Of a stretch of DNA of 64,000 bases, positions 54,095-62,070 are shown piece after piece. The stretch comes from Candidatus Aminicenantota bacterium (GTDB lineage Bacteria > Acidobacteriota > Aminicenantia > Aminicenantales > UBA4085): assembly GCA_003141555.1 (NCBI GenBank), contig PLMN01000003.1:124001-188000 (forward strand), in the 5' to 3' direction. Both the position numbers and the translations under genes were made by a program. The notes beneath the pieces were generated by a model. That model was not told the DNA's origin. It made no database searches and worked only from the letters and a program-made list of their open reading frames with translations. The stretch's first letter is position 1; each line of letters begins with the position of its first letter.

Positions 54095-55276
54095 ATGACC
54101 CGCCTCTATCTCGACCGCAACGCCGCGACGCCCCTCCTTCCCGAGGTCCTCGCGGCCATGCTCCCGTTCCTCAAGGAATCCTTCGGCAATCCCCAAAGCC
54201 TCCACCGCGAAGGCCAGACAGTCCTCGAGGCGACGGAGGAGGCCCGGGAGAGCGTCGCCCGGCTGATCGGCGCCGCGGCGGACGAGATCGTCTTCACCGC
54301 GAGCGGCTCGGAGGCCAACAACCTGGCCGTCAAAGGGCTGGCCCTCGCCTCGCGGGTCAAGGGTACGCACCTCGTCGTCTCGGCCATCGAGCACCCGTCC
54401 GTCCTCAACGCGGCCCGCGCCCTCGAGAAGCTCGGATTCGGGGTGAGCATTGTCCCGGTCGACGGGCGCGGGTTCGTCGACCCGGCGGCCGTCGAGAAGG
54501 CCCTGACCCCAAAGACGACGCTCGTCTCGGTGATGCTGGCCAATTCCGAGGTCGGGACGATTGAGCCCGTGGCCGAGATCGCGGCCCTCTGCAAGGCCCG
54601 GAACATCGCGGTCCACACGGACGCCGTGGCCGCCGCCGGGAGCATCCCGATCGACGTCGCGACGCTGGGCGTGGATGCCCTGAGCCTGGCCGGCGCCCCG
54701 TTTTACGGGCCCAAAGGGGCGGCCGCCCTGTTCCTGAAGAAGGGGACGCGGGCCTTGCCCCTCGTCGACGGCGGCATCCAGGAGGGCGGGCGCCGGGCCG
54801 GCACGGAGAACGTGGCCGGGATCGTCGGGCTCGGCCGTGCGGCCGGGATCGCCCGGGAGCGGCTCGCGGAGCGGGCCGTCCGGGAGGCCGCCCTCCGAGA
54901 CCGGTTGATCGACGGGGTCCTCGGGTCGTTCGACCATGTGGTCCTGACCGGCTCCCGCGACCGGAGGCTGCCCTACCACGCCAGCTTCTGCGTCGAGTTC
55001 GTCGAGGGCGAATCGCTCCTCCTCAGCCTCGACATGAAGGGGATCGCCGTCGCGAGCGGCTCGGCCTGCTCGTCGAAATCGCTCAAAGCTTCCCACGTCC
55101 TCCTGGCCATGGGGCTGGACCACGCCCTGGCCCAGGGATCGCTCGTCTTCAGCCTCCTGGAAGGCACGTCGGCCGGGGACATCGAGGCCGTGCTCGCGGC
55201 CTTCGGGCCCATCATCGACCGCCTCCGGAGGATGTCCCCGACATACACCGAGTTTCTCAAGGAGAAACGAACATGA
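54095..55276 (+). CDS. NifS/IscS-like protein without the PLP lysine
   Basis: A 393-residue aminotransferase-class V fold protein: YLDRNAATPL at the start, AIEH (H100), HTDAV (D176), QEGGRRAGTENV, SGSACSSKSLKASHVL with Cys325 at the desulfurase nucleophile position. The cofactor lysine motif (HK before xxGPKG) reads SLAGAPFYGPKG, so His is Ala201 and Lys is Pro202. The nearby Q after D176 is also replaced (DAVAAAG) and the RFS(L)GR arginines are absent. It should not be a normal PLP enzyme; it may scaffold or carry sulfur through Cys325. Stop overlaps the IscU gene by ATGA. Confidence 0.85.
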   Translation: MTRLYLDRNAATPLLPEVLAAMLPFLKESFGNPQSLHREGQTVLEATEEARESVARLIGAAADEIVFTASGSEANNLAVKGLALASRVKGTHLVVSAIEHPSVLNAARALEKLGFGVSIVPVDGRGFVDPAAVEKALTPKTTLVSVMLANSEVGTIEPVAEIAALCKARNIAVHTDAVAAAGSIPIDVATLGVDALSLAGAPFYGPKGAAALFLKKGTRALPLVDGGIQEGGRRAGTENVAGIVGLGRAAGIARERLAERAVREAALRDRLIDGVLGSFDHVVLTGSRDRRLPYHASFCVEFVEGESLLLSLDMKGIAVASGSACSSKSLKASHVLLAMGLDHALAQGSLVFSLLEGTSAGDIEAVLAAFGPIIDRLRRMSPTYTEFLKEKRT

Positions 55277-55860
55277 TCTACTCCGACAAAGTCATGGACC
55301 ATTTCGCCAATCCGCGCAACGTGGGCACGCTCGCCGACGCCGACGGCGTCGGCCAGGTGGGCAATCCCGTCTGCGGGGACATGATGACGTTCTATATCAA
55401 GGTCAAAGACGACAAGCTGGCCGACATCAAGTTCCAGACGTTCGGCTGCGGGGCGGCGATCGCCGTCTCGAGCATGGTCTCCGAGATGGCCATGGGCAAG
55501 AGCCTCGCCGAGGCGATGGCCATCACCAACGAGAAGGTGGCCGAGGAGCTCGGCGGCCTGCCGAAGAACAAGATGCACTGCTCGAACCTGGGGGCCGACG
55601 CCCTGCACAAAGCCATCGAGGACTACGAGAGCAAATCCCGGCCCGGGGCCGGGGAGGCCGCACCCGCCGCGGGGGCCGACCATGCCGAGCACGAAGAGGA
55701 ATGCAGCTGTCCCTACTGCGACGGGCCCGTGATCGGCCTCGAAGACGCCTGCGCCTGCCGCCACTGCGAGATCGAGCTCGTCGAATGCCCGGCCTGCGGC
55801 AACTACACGAACAAAGCCGACGCGACCTGCGTCAGCTGCGGGGCGAAGCTTCCCGCCTGA
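55273..55860 (+). CDS. iscU: IscU/NifU-type scaffold with C-terminal zinc ribbons
   Basis: A 195-residue protein. Residues 1-125 are IscU-like: MDHFANPRNVGTL, VGNPVCGD, FGCGAAIAVSSM, HCSNLGADALHKAI: three cluster-binding Cys. A Pro/Ala linker leads to a tail with CSCPYC, CACRHC, CPAC and CVSCG, two zinc-ribbon units not found in standard IscU. It is translated through an ATGA overlap with the desulfurase-like gene. The tail may deliver or recruit partners. Confidence 0.85.
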   Translation: MIYSDKVMDHFANPRNVGTLADADGVGQVGNPVCGDMMTFYIKVKDDKLADIKFQTFGCGAAIAVSSMVSEMAMGKSLAEAMAITNEKVAEELGGLPKNKMHCSNLGADALHKAIEDYESKSRPGAGEAAPAAGADHAEHEEECSCPYCDGPVIGLEDACACRHCEIELVECPACGNYTNKADATCVSCGAKLPA

Positions 55861-55865
55861 GCCCC

Positions 55866-56783
55866 ATGACCGAGGATCTCGACAAGGCCGGCCTCCTCCG
55901 GCGCGTCCGGGAGCTGGCCCGGGAGCGGAATGCGGTCCTGCTGGCCCACAATTACCAGATCGGGGAGGTCCAGGACGCGGCCGACTTCGTCGGCGATTCG
56001 CTCGAACTCAGCCAGAAAGCGGCCGCGGTCGCCCAGGACGTCATCGTCTTCTGCGGCGTCCATTTCATGGCCGAGACGGCGAGCATCCTGGCGCCCCGCA
56101 AGAGCGTCCTTCTGCCCGATCCCGGCGCCGGCTGCCCCATGGCGGACATGGTCACGGGCGCGGAGATCCGGGCTTGGAAGGCGAGCTTCCCCGGCCGACC
56201 CTTGGTCTGCTACGTCAACACGCCGGCCGAGGTCAAGGCCGAGTGCGACATCTGCTGCACGTCGGCGAACGCCCTTCGGGTCGTGGAATCGCTCCCCGAC
56301 CGGGAGGTCCTCTTCGCCCCGGACCGGAATCTGGCTTCGTTCGTCGCCCGCCGGACGAACAAGAGGATCATCGCCTGGGACGGCTTCTGCTATGTCCACA
56401 ACAATATCCTGCCGCGCGACGTGCGGGCGATGAAGGAGCGCCATCCCGGGGCCGAGGTCTGGGCCCATCCGGAGTGCCGGCCCGAAGTCGCCGACCTCGC
56501 CGACCGGGTCCTCTCCACGGGCCAGATGGTCAAGGAGGCGCCCCTGTCCGCCGCTCGCGAGATCATTCTCGCCACCGAGCCGGGGATCATCCACCGCCTG
56601 AAGCGCGACAATCCCGGCAAGGAGTTCTATCCGGCCCATCCGACGATCCACTGCTTCAACATGAAGAAAATCACCCTGCGCAAGGTATGTCGCGCGCTGG
56701 AGGATATGGCCCCCCGGATCGAGGTCCCGTCCGACATCGCCGACCGGGCGCGGGGGGCGATCGAAAAAATGGTCAGGCTCTGA
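55866..56783 (+). CDS. nadA: Quinolinate synthase
   Basis: A 305-residue enzyme: AHNYQIGEVQDAADFVGDSL, VIVFCGVHFMAETASIL, CPMADM, CDICCTSANALRVVE, WAHPECRPEV, NPGKEFYPAHPTIHCFNMKK. It makes quinolinate from iminoaspartate and dihydroxyacetone phosphate with a [4Fe-4S] cluster, in NAD synthesis. Six bases after the IscU-like gene; nadB and nadC are not in the window. The three preceding genes probably serve its cluster. Confidence 0.94.
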   Translation: MTEDLDKAGLLRRVRELARERNAVLLAHNYQIGEVQDAADFVGDSLELSQKAAAVAQDVIVFCGVHFMAETASILAPRKSVLLPDPGAGCPMADMVTGAEIRAWKASFPGRPLVCYVNTPAEVKAECDICCTSANALRVVESLPDREVLFAPDRNLASFVARRTNKRIIAWDGFCYVHNNILPRDVRAMKERHPGAEVWAHPECRPEVADLADRVLSTGQMVKEAPLSAAREIILATEPGIIHRLKRDNPGKEFYPAHPTIHCFNMKKITLRKVCRALEDMAPRIEVPSDIADRARGAIEKMVRL

Positions 56784-56803
56784 CCGAATAAAAGGAGAAC
56801 ACG

Positions 56804-56935
56804 ATGAAAAAGATGACCGAAGAATTCCTGAAGAACGCTCTGGCCGGCGAAAGCCAAGCCCACATCAAATATGCGGCGTTCTCCGACACGTGCCCGGTCT
56901 GCGGCACGTCCAAGGACAAGTTCGTCAAGTTCTGA
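56804..56935 (+). CDS. 43-residue mini-rubrerythrin (internally deleted)
   Basis: The first 25 residues (MKKMTEEFLKNALAGESQAH, then IKYAAF) match the first helix of rubrerythrin including the EFLKNAxAGESQAH motif. Residues 28-43 are SDTCPVCGTSKDKFVKF, matching the C-terminal rubredoxin-type zinc/Fe knuckle of rubrerythrin. Everything between is missing, so the di-iron bundle is absent. AAAGGAG seven bases before ATG and an in-frame junction suggest it is expressed. It could be a deletion remnant or a true small metal-binding protein. Located between nadA and a ferritin-like gene. Confidence 0.7.
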   Translation: MKKMTEEFLKNALAGESQAHIKYAAFSDTCPVCGTSKDKFVKF

Positions 56936-56978
56936 GCGGACGGCGCGCCCCGCGCCCGATCCGCGAGGAGGATTCATC

Positions 56979-57488
56979 ATGGCTCTGACATCCGACATGA
57001 AGGCGCCCGACATCATGGCCGTCGCCGTCCGGGCGGAAATGGACGCGGCCGACATTTACACCCACCTCCGCGGCCGGGTGAAGAACGAGGTCCTGATCCA
57101 GAAGCTCAAGTTCCTGGCGGACGAGGAGATCCGGCACAAGGCCATCCTCGAGCGGCTGTTCGCCGACAAGTTCCCGGGGCGCAAGCTCGCCGTTCCGGCC
57201 AAATCCGCCCGTCCGGCGAAGGCGGTCCCGCTCGACGAGACGAGCTCGATCCTCGACCTGTTCAAGCTGGCCATGGCCAAGGAAAAGGAGGCCGAGGAAT
57301 TCTACAAGTCCTCCAAGGCCTCGATCGAGGACGCGGCGGGCCGCAAGATCCTGGACTACCTGAGCCGGGTCGAGCGGAGCCATTACTATATGCTCAAGTC
57401 CGAGATCGACCTGCTCGAGCGGTTCCCGGAATATTTCGATGTCGAGGAGTTCCACGTCGGCCAGGACCTCTTCCACATCGGGGCCTGA
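56979..57488 (+). CDS. Ferritin-like (rubrerythrin-type) protein
   Basis: A 169-residue protein: VAVRAEMDAADIYTHLRGRV, FLADEEIRHKAILERLF (ExxH), LAMAKEKEAEEFYKSSKA and LSRVERSHYYMLKSEIDLLE (ExxH), with C-terminal EYFDVEEFHVGQDLFHIG. Both halves of a di-iron site are present. No rubredoxin domain. GAGGAGG precedes ATG. Adjacent to the 43-residue mini-rubrerythrin and the Fe-S set. Confidence 0.85.
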   Translation: MALTSDMKAPDIMAVAVRAEMDAADIYTHLRGRVKNEVLIQKLKFLADEEIRHKAILERLFADKFPGRKLAVPAKSARPAKAVPLDETSSILDLFKLAMAKEKEAEEFYKSSKASIEDAAGRKILDYLSRVERSHYYMLKSEIDLLERFPEYFDVEEFHVGQDLFHIGA

Positions 57489-57581
57489 TGGGGCTGTCTC
57501 AGCCCCGCCTCATGCCCCTCGGCTCCGGTTGAGGGGCCAAGGGGGCGTGGGGCCGGAGGGGAGCGATCCCGGGAGGCAAAT

Positions 57582-58217
57582 ATGGACAGTCCCAAGGTCC
57601 GCGTCGTCAAGATCGTCCGGATCCTGGAAAAGGCGTATCCTTCACCCCGCACCCTGCTCGCGTTCGAGACGCCCCTCCAGATTCTGGTCGCCACCATCCT
57701 GAGCGCCCAGTGCACCGACGAGCGGGTGAACAAGCTCACTCCGGCGCTCTTCAAGAAGTATCCCACGGCCCGGGCCTTTGCCGAGGCCGACCGGGCCGCC
57801 CTCGAGCTCGATGTCCGGCCTACGGGCTTCTTCCGCAACAAAGCCAAGAGCATCATCGGCGCGGCCCGGAAGATCGTCGATGACTTCGGCGGCCGGGTGC
57901 CGGACACCATGGCCGAGCTCATCACCCTGCCCGGGGTCGCCCGCAAGACGGCGAACATCGTCCTGTCCTCGGTTTACGGCAAGGCCGAGGGCATCGCCGT
58001 CGACGTCCACGTCAAACGGCTGTCCGGCCGGCTCGGCCTGAGCGCCCAGGTTGATCCGGAGAAGATCGAGCGCGACCTGATGGTCCTGGTCCCCCGTAAA
58101 TACTGGCTCGAGTTCAATTACCTTCTCGTCAACCACGGCCGGGCGGTCTGTCAAGCCCGCAAGCCCCGATGCCCGGCCTGCGCCCTGAAGAAGATCTGTC
58201 CGTCGGCCGTCCTTTGA
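57582..58217 (+). CDS. nth: Endonuclease III
   Basis: A 211-residue DNA glycosylase/lyase: ETPLQILVATILSAQCTDER, HhH LPGVARKTANIVLSSVYG with the catalytic Lys, VDVHVKRLSGRLGL with the catalytic Asp, and a [4Fe-4S] site CQARKPRCPACALKKIC. It removes oxidised pyrimidines. GGGAGG lies before ATG. Depends on the Fe-S assembly genes upstream. Between it and the ferritin-like gene are GC-rich hairpins. Confidence 0.94.
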   Translation: MDSPKVRVVKIVRILEKAYPSPRTLLAFETPLQILVATILSAQCTDERVNKLTPALFKKYPTARAFAEADRAALELDVRPTGFFRNKAKSIIGAARKIVDDFGGRVPDTMAELITLPGVARKTANIVLSSVYGKAEGIAVDVHVKRLSGRLGLSAQVDPEKIERDLMVLVPRKYWLEFNYLLVNHGRAVCQARKPRCPACALKKICPSAVL

Positions 58218-58245
58218 AAAGGCGCGCGGCCCGGAGGAGAAGGTC

Positions 58246-59256
58246 ATGATCCATGAGGCGCGGCTCGTCGAAACCGGCGAGAACGGGACGGTGCGCTGCC
58301 GCCTGTGCGCCCACCGCTGCTCCATCGCTCCCGGCCGGTTCGGAATCTGTAACGTAAGGGAAAACCGCGGCGGGACGCTCATGACCCGCGCTTACGGCGA
58401 GCTCGTCGCGGCCAATGTCGACCCCATCGAGAAGAAACCCCTCTTTCATTTCCTTCCGGGGACGACCTCGATGTCCATCGCCGCCGCGGGCTGCAACTTC
58501 CGGTGCGGCTTCTGCCAGAACTGGGAGATCAGCCAGGCTTCCGAGGCGGCTCCTGAGCGGAAGGGCGGACGGGAGACTTCGCCCGCAGCCGTTGTCCGCG
58601 CGGCTCTCGACCAGCGCTGCCGGAGCATCTCGTATACGTACACCGAGCCCACGATTTTCTTCGAGTTCGCCTATGACACGGCGAAGGCCGCCCGGGCGGC
58701 CGGCCTAGCCAATGTCTTCGTTACGAACGGCTATATGACCGCCGAGGCGCTCGAGACCATCCGCCCCTATCTCGACGCGGCCAACGTGGACCTCAAGGCG
58801 TTCAGGGACGAGACTTATAAGAAGGTATGCGGGGCGAGGCTCCAGCCCGTCCTCGATTCGATCCGACTGATGCGCAAGCTCGGCATCTGGGTCGAGGTCA
58901 CGACGCTCGTCGTCCCCGGGATGAACGACGGGGAGGACGAGCTCAAGGATATCGCCCGCTTCTTGGCGGGCGTCGATCCCGCCCTGCCCTGGCACATCAG
59001 CCGCTTCCATCCCGACTACCGCTTGACCGAGGCGCCGCCGACCCCGGTTACCGTCCTCCGGAAGGCGCGCAGGATCGGCCGGGAGGCCGGGCTGGCGTTC
59101 GTCTATGTGGGCAATATCGGAGACGAGGGCGAGGACACCTTCTGTCCGAGCTGCGGGCGGATGCTCATCAAGCGGCGCGGCTTCGGGATTGAGGCGAACG
59201 CGATCATCTCGGGCGCGTGCCCGGCCTGCGGGACGGCCATCGCCGGGAGGTTCTGA
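58246..59256 (+). CDS. AmrS-like radical SAM enzyme (AmmeMemoRadiSam set)
   Basis: A 336-residue radical SAM protein. N-terminal CRLCAHRCSIAPGRFGICNV, then the cluster motif GCNFRCGFCQNWEIS (CxxxCxxC), NVDLKAFRDETYKKVCGA, and WVEVTTLVVPGMNDGEDEL. Typical of AmrS; the partner AmmeMemo genes are not adjacent. The C-terminus has extra cysteines (FCPSCGRMLI ... ACPACG) forming a zinc ribbon. It is 28 bases after nth and 13 bases before archease. Confidence 0.85.
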   Translation: MIHEARLVETGENGTVRCRLCAHRCSIAPGRFGICNVRENRGGTLMTRAYGELVAANVDPIEKKPLFHFLPGTTSMSIAAAGCNFRCGFCQNWEISQASEAAPERKGGRETSPAAVVRAALDQRCRSISYTYTEPTIFFEFAYDTAKAARAAGLANVFVTNGYMTAEALETIRPYLDAANVDLKAFRDETYKKVCGARLQPVLDSIRLMRKLGIWVEVTTLVVPGMNDGEDELKDIARFLAGVDPALPWHISRFHPDYRLTEAPPTPVTVLRKARRIGREAGLAFVYVGNIGDEGEDTFCPSCGRMLIKRRGFGIEANAIISGACPACGTAIAGRF

Positions 59257-59269
59257 GCGGGGGAGCGGC

Positions 59270-59695
59270 ATGGAGAAATACCGGATCCTTCCCCACGCGG
59301 CCGACGGCAAGTTCCGGTCCTTCGGCCGGACGCTCGAGGAGGCCTTCACCAACGCCGCCCTGGCCACGGCTTCGTTCATGTGGGATTGGCGGAAGATCGA
59401 TCCGGCCCGATCGATCCCCGTCGAGATCGCGGGCCGCGACCTCGAACAGCTCCTTTACCGGTTCCTTGAAGAGATCATCTACGTCTTCGAGACCCGACGC
59501 TTCCTTCTGGCCTCGGTCGAGAGCCTGGTGATCGAGGCCGGCGCCGGCGGCAAAATCCTCCGGGCAATCCTCCGAGGGGACGAAATCGGGCCGAAGACCG
59601 AGCTCCACGGCGAAGTAAAAGCCGTGACCTACAATGAGATGAAGATCGGGGAGGACTGCGGCGGGTGGACGGTCCAAGCGGTCCTGGACATGTAG
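59270..59695 (+). CDS. Archease
   Basis: A 141-residue protein: YRILPHAADGKFRSFGRTLE, EEAFTNAALATASFMWD, EQLLYRFLEEIIYVFETRRF, and KAVTYNEMKIGEDCGGWTVQ, the archease core with its conserved Asp residues. It promotes guanylylation and turnover of the RtcB RNA ligase encoded 11 bases downstream. Confidence 0.92.
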   Translation: MEKYRILPHAADGKFRSFGRTLEEAFTNAALATASFMWDWRKIDPARSIPVEIAGRDLEQLLYRFLEEIIYVFETRRFLLASVESLVIEAGAGGKILRAILRGDEIGPKTELHGEVKAVTYNEMKIGEDCGGWTVQAVLDM

Positions 59696-59706
59696 GGACG
59701 GGGACG

Positions 59707-61128
59707 ATGGAATTGATGCGCGTCGACGAGAATACATGGGAGATCCCGCGTCAGGGCGCCATGAACGTCCCGGCCAGGATCTACGCTTCCCACAAGCTTC
59801 TCAAATCCGTCCAGGGGGATCAAACCCTCCTGCAAGCCCGGAACGTGGCCTGCCTGCCCGGCATTCGGAGGATGGCCTACGTCATGCCGGACGCCCACCA
59901 GGGCTACGGCTTCCCGATCGGCGGCGTGGCCGCCTTCGACCTCGACGAGGGCGTGATCTCGCCGGGCGGCGTAGGCTACGACATCAACTGCGGCGTCCGC
60001 CTCCTCCGCACGGATTTCACCGCCGCGGACATCGAAGCCCGGCGCAAGGAGCTCCTGGCCGAGATCTTCAAGGACGTCCCGGCCGGCGTGGGCAAGGAGG
60101 GCGTCATCCGTCTCAGCTTCGGCGTCCTTCGCGAGATCCTGGCCCGGGGGGCCGCATGGGCGGTCGAAAACGGCTACGGCACGGCCGACGACCTCCGGAT
60201 GACCGAGGAGGGGGGCGAAGTGCGGGACGCCGATCCCGCGGGCGTGTCGCCGCGCGCCCTGGAGCGCGGCGTCCCCCAGCTCGGGACTCTAGGCGCGGGC
60301 AACCATTTCCTCGAGATCCAGAAGGTCGATAAAATCCTGGACGCGGCCGCGGCCCGGGCGTTCGGCCTCGAGGCGGAAGGCCAGGTCCTGGTCATGATCC
60401 ACTGCGGGAGCCGCGGGCTCGGCCACCAGGTGGCCTCGGACTACATCCAGGCCATGGAGAACGAGCTCGGCACCGACGGGCTCCCCGACCGGGAGCTGGT
60501 CGCCGCGCCGTTTCGATCGTCCCTGGGGCGGCGATACTACCGGGCGATGGGCGCCGCGGTGAACTACGCCTTCGCCAACCGGCAGATGATTGCCCATGGA
60601 GTCCGGGGAGCTTTCGCCAAGGTCCTGGGCCGGGCGGAAGGGATGCGCCAGGTCTACGATGTCTGCCACAACGTGGCCAAGGTCGAAAGCCACGAAGTCG
60701 ACGGGCGCGAGATCGGGCTGTGCGTCCACCGCAAGGGCGCCACGCGGAGCTTCGGTCCGGGACGGAGCGAGATCCCGGACGCCTATCGGGCGGTCGGGCA
60801 GCCCGTGATCATCCCCGGGAGCATGGGGACCGCCTCTTACATCCTGGCCGGCACGGACGAGGCCGAGGCCTTGAGCTTCGGCTCCACCGCCCACGGCGCC
60901 GGCCGGGTCATGTCCCGCCATGAAGCCAGCCGCCGCTTCCGCGGCGAGCGGATCCGCGACGACCTGGCGGCGCGGGGCATCGAGCTCCGGGCAACGAGCT
61001 GGAAGGGCGTCGCCGAGGAGGCCTCCGAAGCGTACAAGGACGTGGACGAAGTCGTCCGCGTCTCTCACGCCGTCGGCCTCGGGCGGCTCGTCGCCCGCCT
61101 TGTGCCGATCGGCGTCATGAAGGGCTGA
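59707..61128 (+). CDS. rtcB: RNA-splicing ligase RtcB
   Basis: A 473-residue Mn/GTP-dependent 3'-phosphate RNA ligase. MPDAHQGYGFPIGGVAAFDL, GGVGYDINCGVRLL, GAGNHFLEIQ, IHCGSRGLGHQ, CHNVAKVESH, CVHRKGATRSFGPGR with the guanylylated His, PGSMGTASYI are all intact. It joins tRNA or damaged-RNA ends. Preceded by archease, the usual pair. Confidence 0.95.
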   Translation: MELMRVDENTWEIPRQGAMNVPARIYASHKLLKSVQGDQTLLQARNVACLPGIRRMAYVMPDAHQGYGFPIGGVAAFDLDEGVISPGGVGYDINCGVRLLRTDFTAADIEARRKELLAEIFKDVPAGVGKEGVIRLSFGVLREILARGAAWAVENGYGTADDLRMTEEGGEVRDADPAGVSPRALERGVPQLGTLGAGNHFLEIQKVDKILDAAAARAFGLEAEGQVLVMIHCGSRGLGHQVASDYIQAMENELGTDGLPDRELVAAPFRSSLGRRYYRAMGAAVNYAFANRQMIAHGVRGAFAKVLGRAEGMRQVYDVCHNVAKVESHEVDGREIGLCVHRKGATRSFGPGRSEIPDAYRAVGQPVIIPGSMGTASYILAGTDEAEALSFGSTAHGAGRVMSRHEASRRFRGERIRDDLAARGIELRATSWKGVAEEASEAYKDVDEVVRVSHAVGLGRLVARLVPIGVMKG

Positions 61129-61184
61129 GGGGGGCGGCGGTCGGGCGGAACGGGCGCCGAGGGCAGGGACAAAAAGGGGGCATC

Positions 61185-61973
61185 ATGATTCGCGTCTGGT
61201 TGACGATCGCGGCGGCTGCGTTGGTTTGGGCGGGGGGCGGGGGGAAACCGGCCGCGCCGCTTGGGGACAAGGTCGACGTCGTCGTCCTGATTTCGGCTGA
61301 CGCGGAATGGAAACCCGTTCGGGCGCGGCTTGCGGCGCTCGAGTTCTTTCCCACGCCGTTCGGCGAGGCCGCGGCCGGCGAGATCAAGGCGGGCGGCCGG
61401 ACGCATCCGGTCGTCTATATCCGCGGCGGCTGGGGCAAGATCAGCGCCGCCGCCTCCACCCAGTACGCCCTTGACCGATGGGCGCCGCGCCTGCTCATCA
61501 ACCTGGGGACGTGCGGCGGGTTCGAGGGGGCCATCCGCGTCGGCGATCTGGTCCTCGCCGCGAAGACCGTGGTCTACGACATCGTGGAAATGATGGGCGA
61601 TCCCGGGGAGGCAATCGCCGATTACGCGACGGCGCCGGATTTGTCCTGGCTGGCGAAACCGTACCCGGAGAGCGTCGTGGCCGCGACGCTCGTCTCGGCC
61701 GACCGCGACCTCAATCCGGCCGATCTCCCGAAGCTGCGGGCCAAATATGGGGCCGTCGCGGGCGACTGGGAGACGGGGGCCATCGCCTGGACCGCGGCCC
61801 GGGCGAAGACGCCGTGCCTCATTCTCCGGGTGGTGAGCGACATCGTTTCGCCCCGGGGGGATGAGACTTACGGGAACCTGGCTCTGTTCGAAGATCGGAC
61901 TCGGACGATCATGAATCGCCTCCTCGACGCGCTCCCGGCCTGGGTCGAGGCGGCAACCCTGCTTTTCAAATGA
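61185..61973 (+). CDS. Nucleoside phosphorylase-superfamily protein with signal peptide
   Basis: A 262-residue protein of the MTA/SAH nucleosidase fold: VVVLISADAEWKPVRARL, LLINLGTCGGFEGAIRVGDL, GDWETGAIAWTAARAKTPCL, ILRVVSDIVSP (catalytic Asp). The family is normally cytoplasmic, but here an N-terminal hydrophobic segment (MIRVWLTIAAAALVWAGGGG) suggests export or anchoring. It should cleave a nucleoside; the substrate is unclear. Confidence 0.75.
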   Translation: MIRVWLTIAAAALVWAGGGGKPAAPLGDKVDVVVLISADAEWKPVRARLAALEFFPTPFGEAAAGEIKAGGRTHPVVYIRGGWGKISAAASTQYALDRWAPRLLINLGTCGGFEGAIRVGDLVLAAKTVVYDIVEMMGDPGEAIADYATAPDLSWLAKPYPESVVAATLVSADRDLNPADLPKLRAKYGAVAGDWETGAIAWTAARAKTPCLILRVVSDIVSPRGDETYGNLALFEDRTRTIMNRLLDALPAWVEAATLLFK

Positions 61974-61985
61974 GAGAGCTCCCGT

Positions 61986-62014
61986 TTGTTCCGGCCGTGC
62001 CTCTGTGTTATAAA
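61986..62014 (+). promoter_or_regulatory. Promoter of tyrS
   Basis: TTGTTC (61,986-61,991), 17-base spacer, TATAAA (62,009-62,014). About 55 bases before the GTG start; no T-box elements are seen. Confidence 0.45.
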
Positions 62015-62070
62015 ATGACATCGCCGGAACCCGTCGGATCGGGGACCGGCGGACGAGGAGTGAAACGGCC

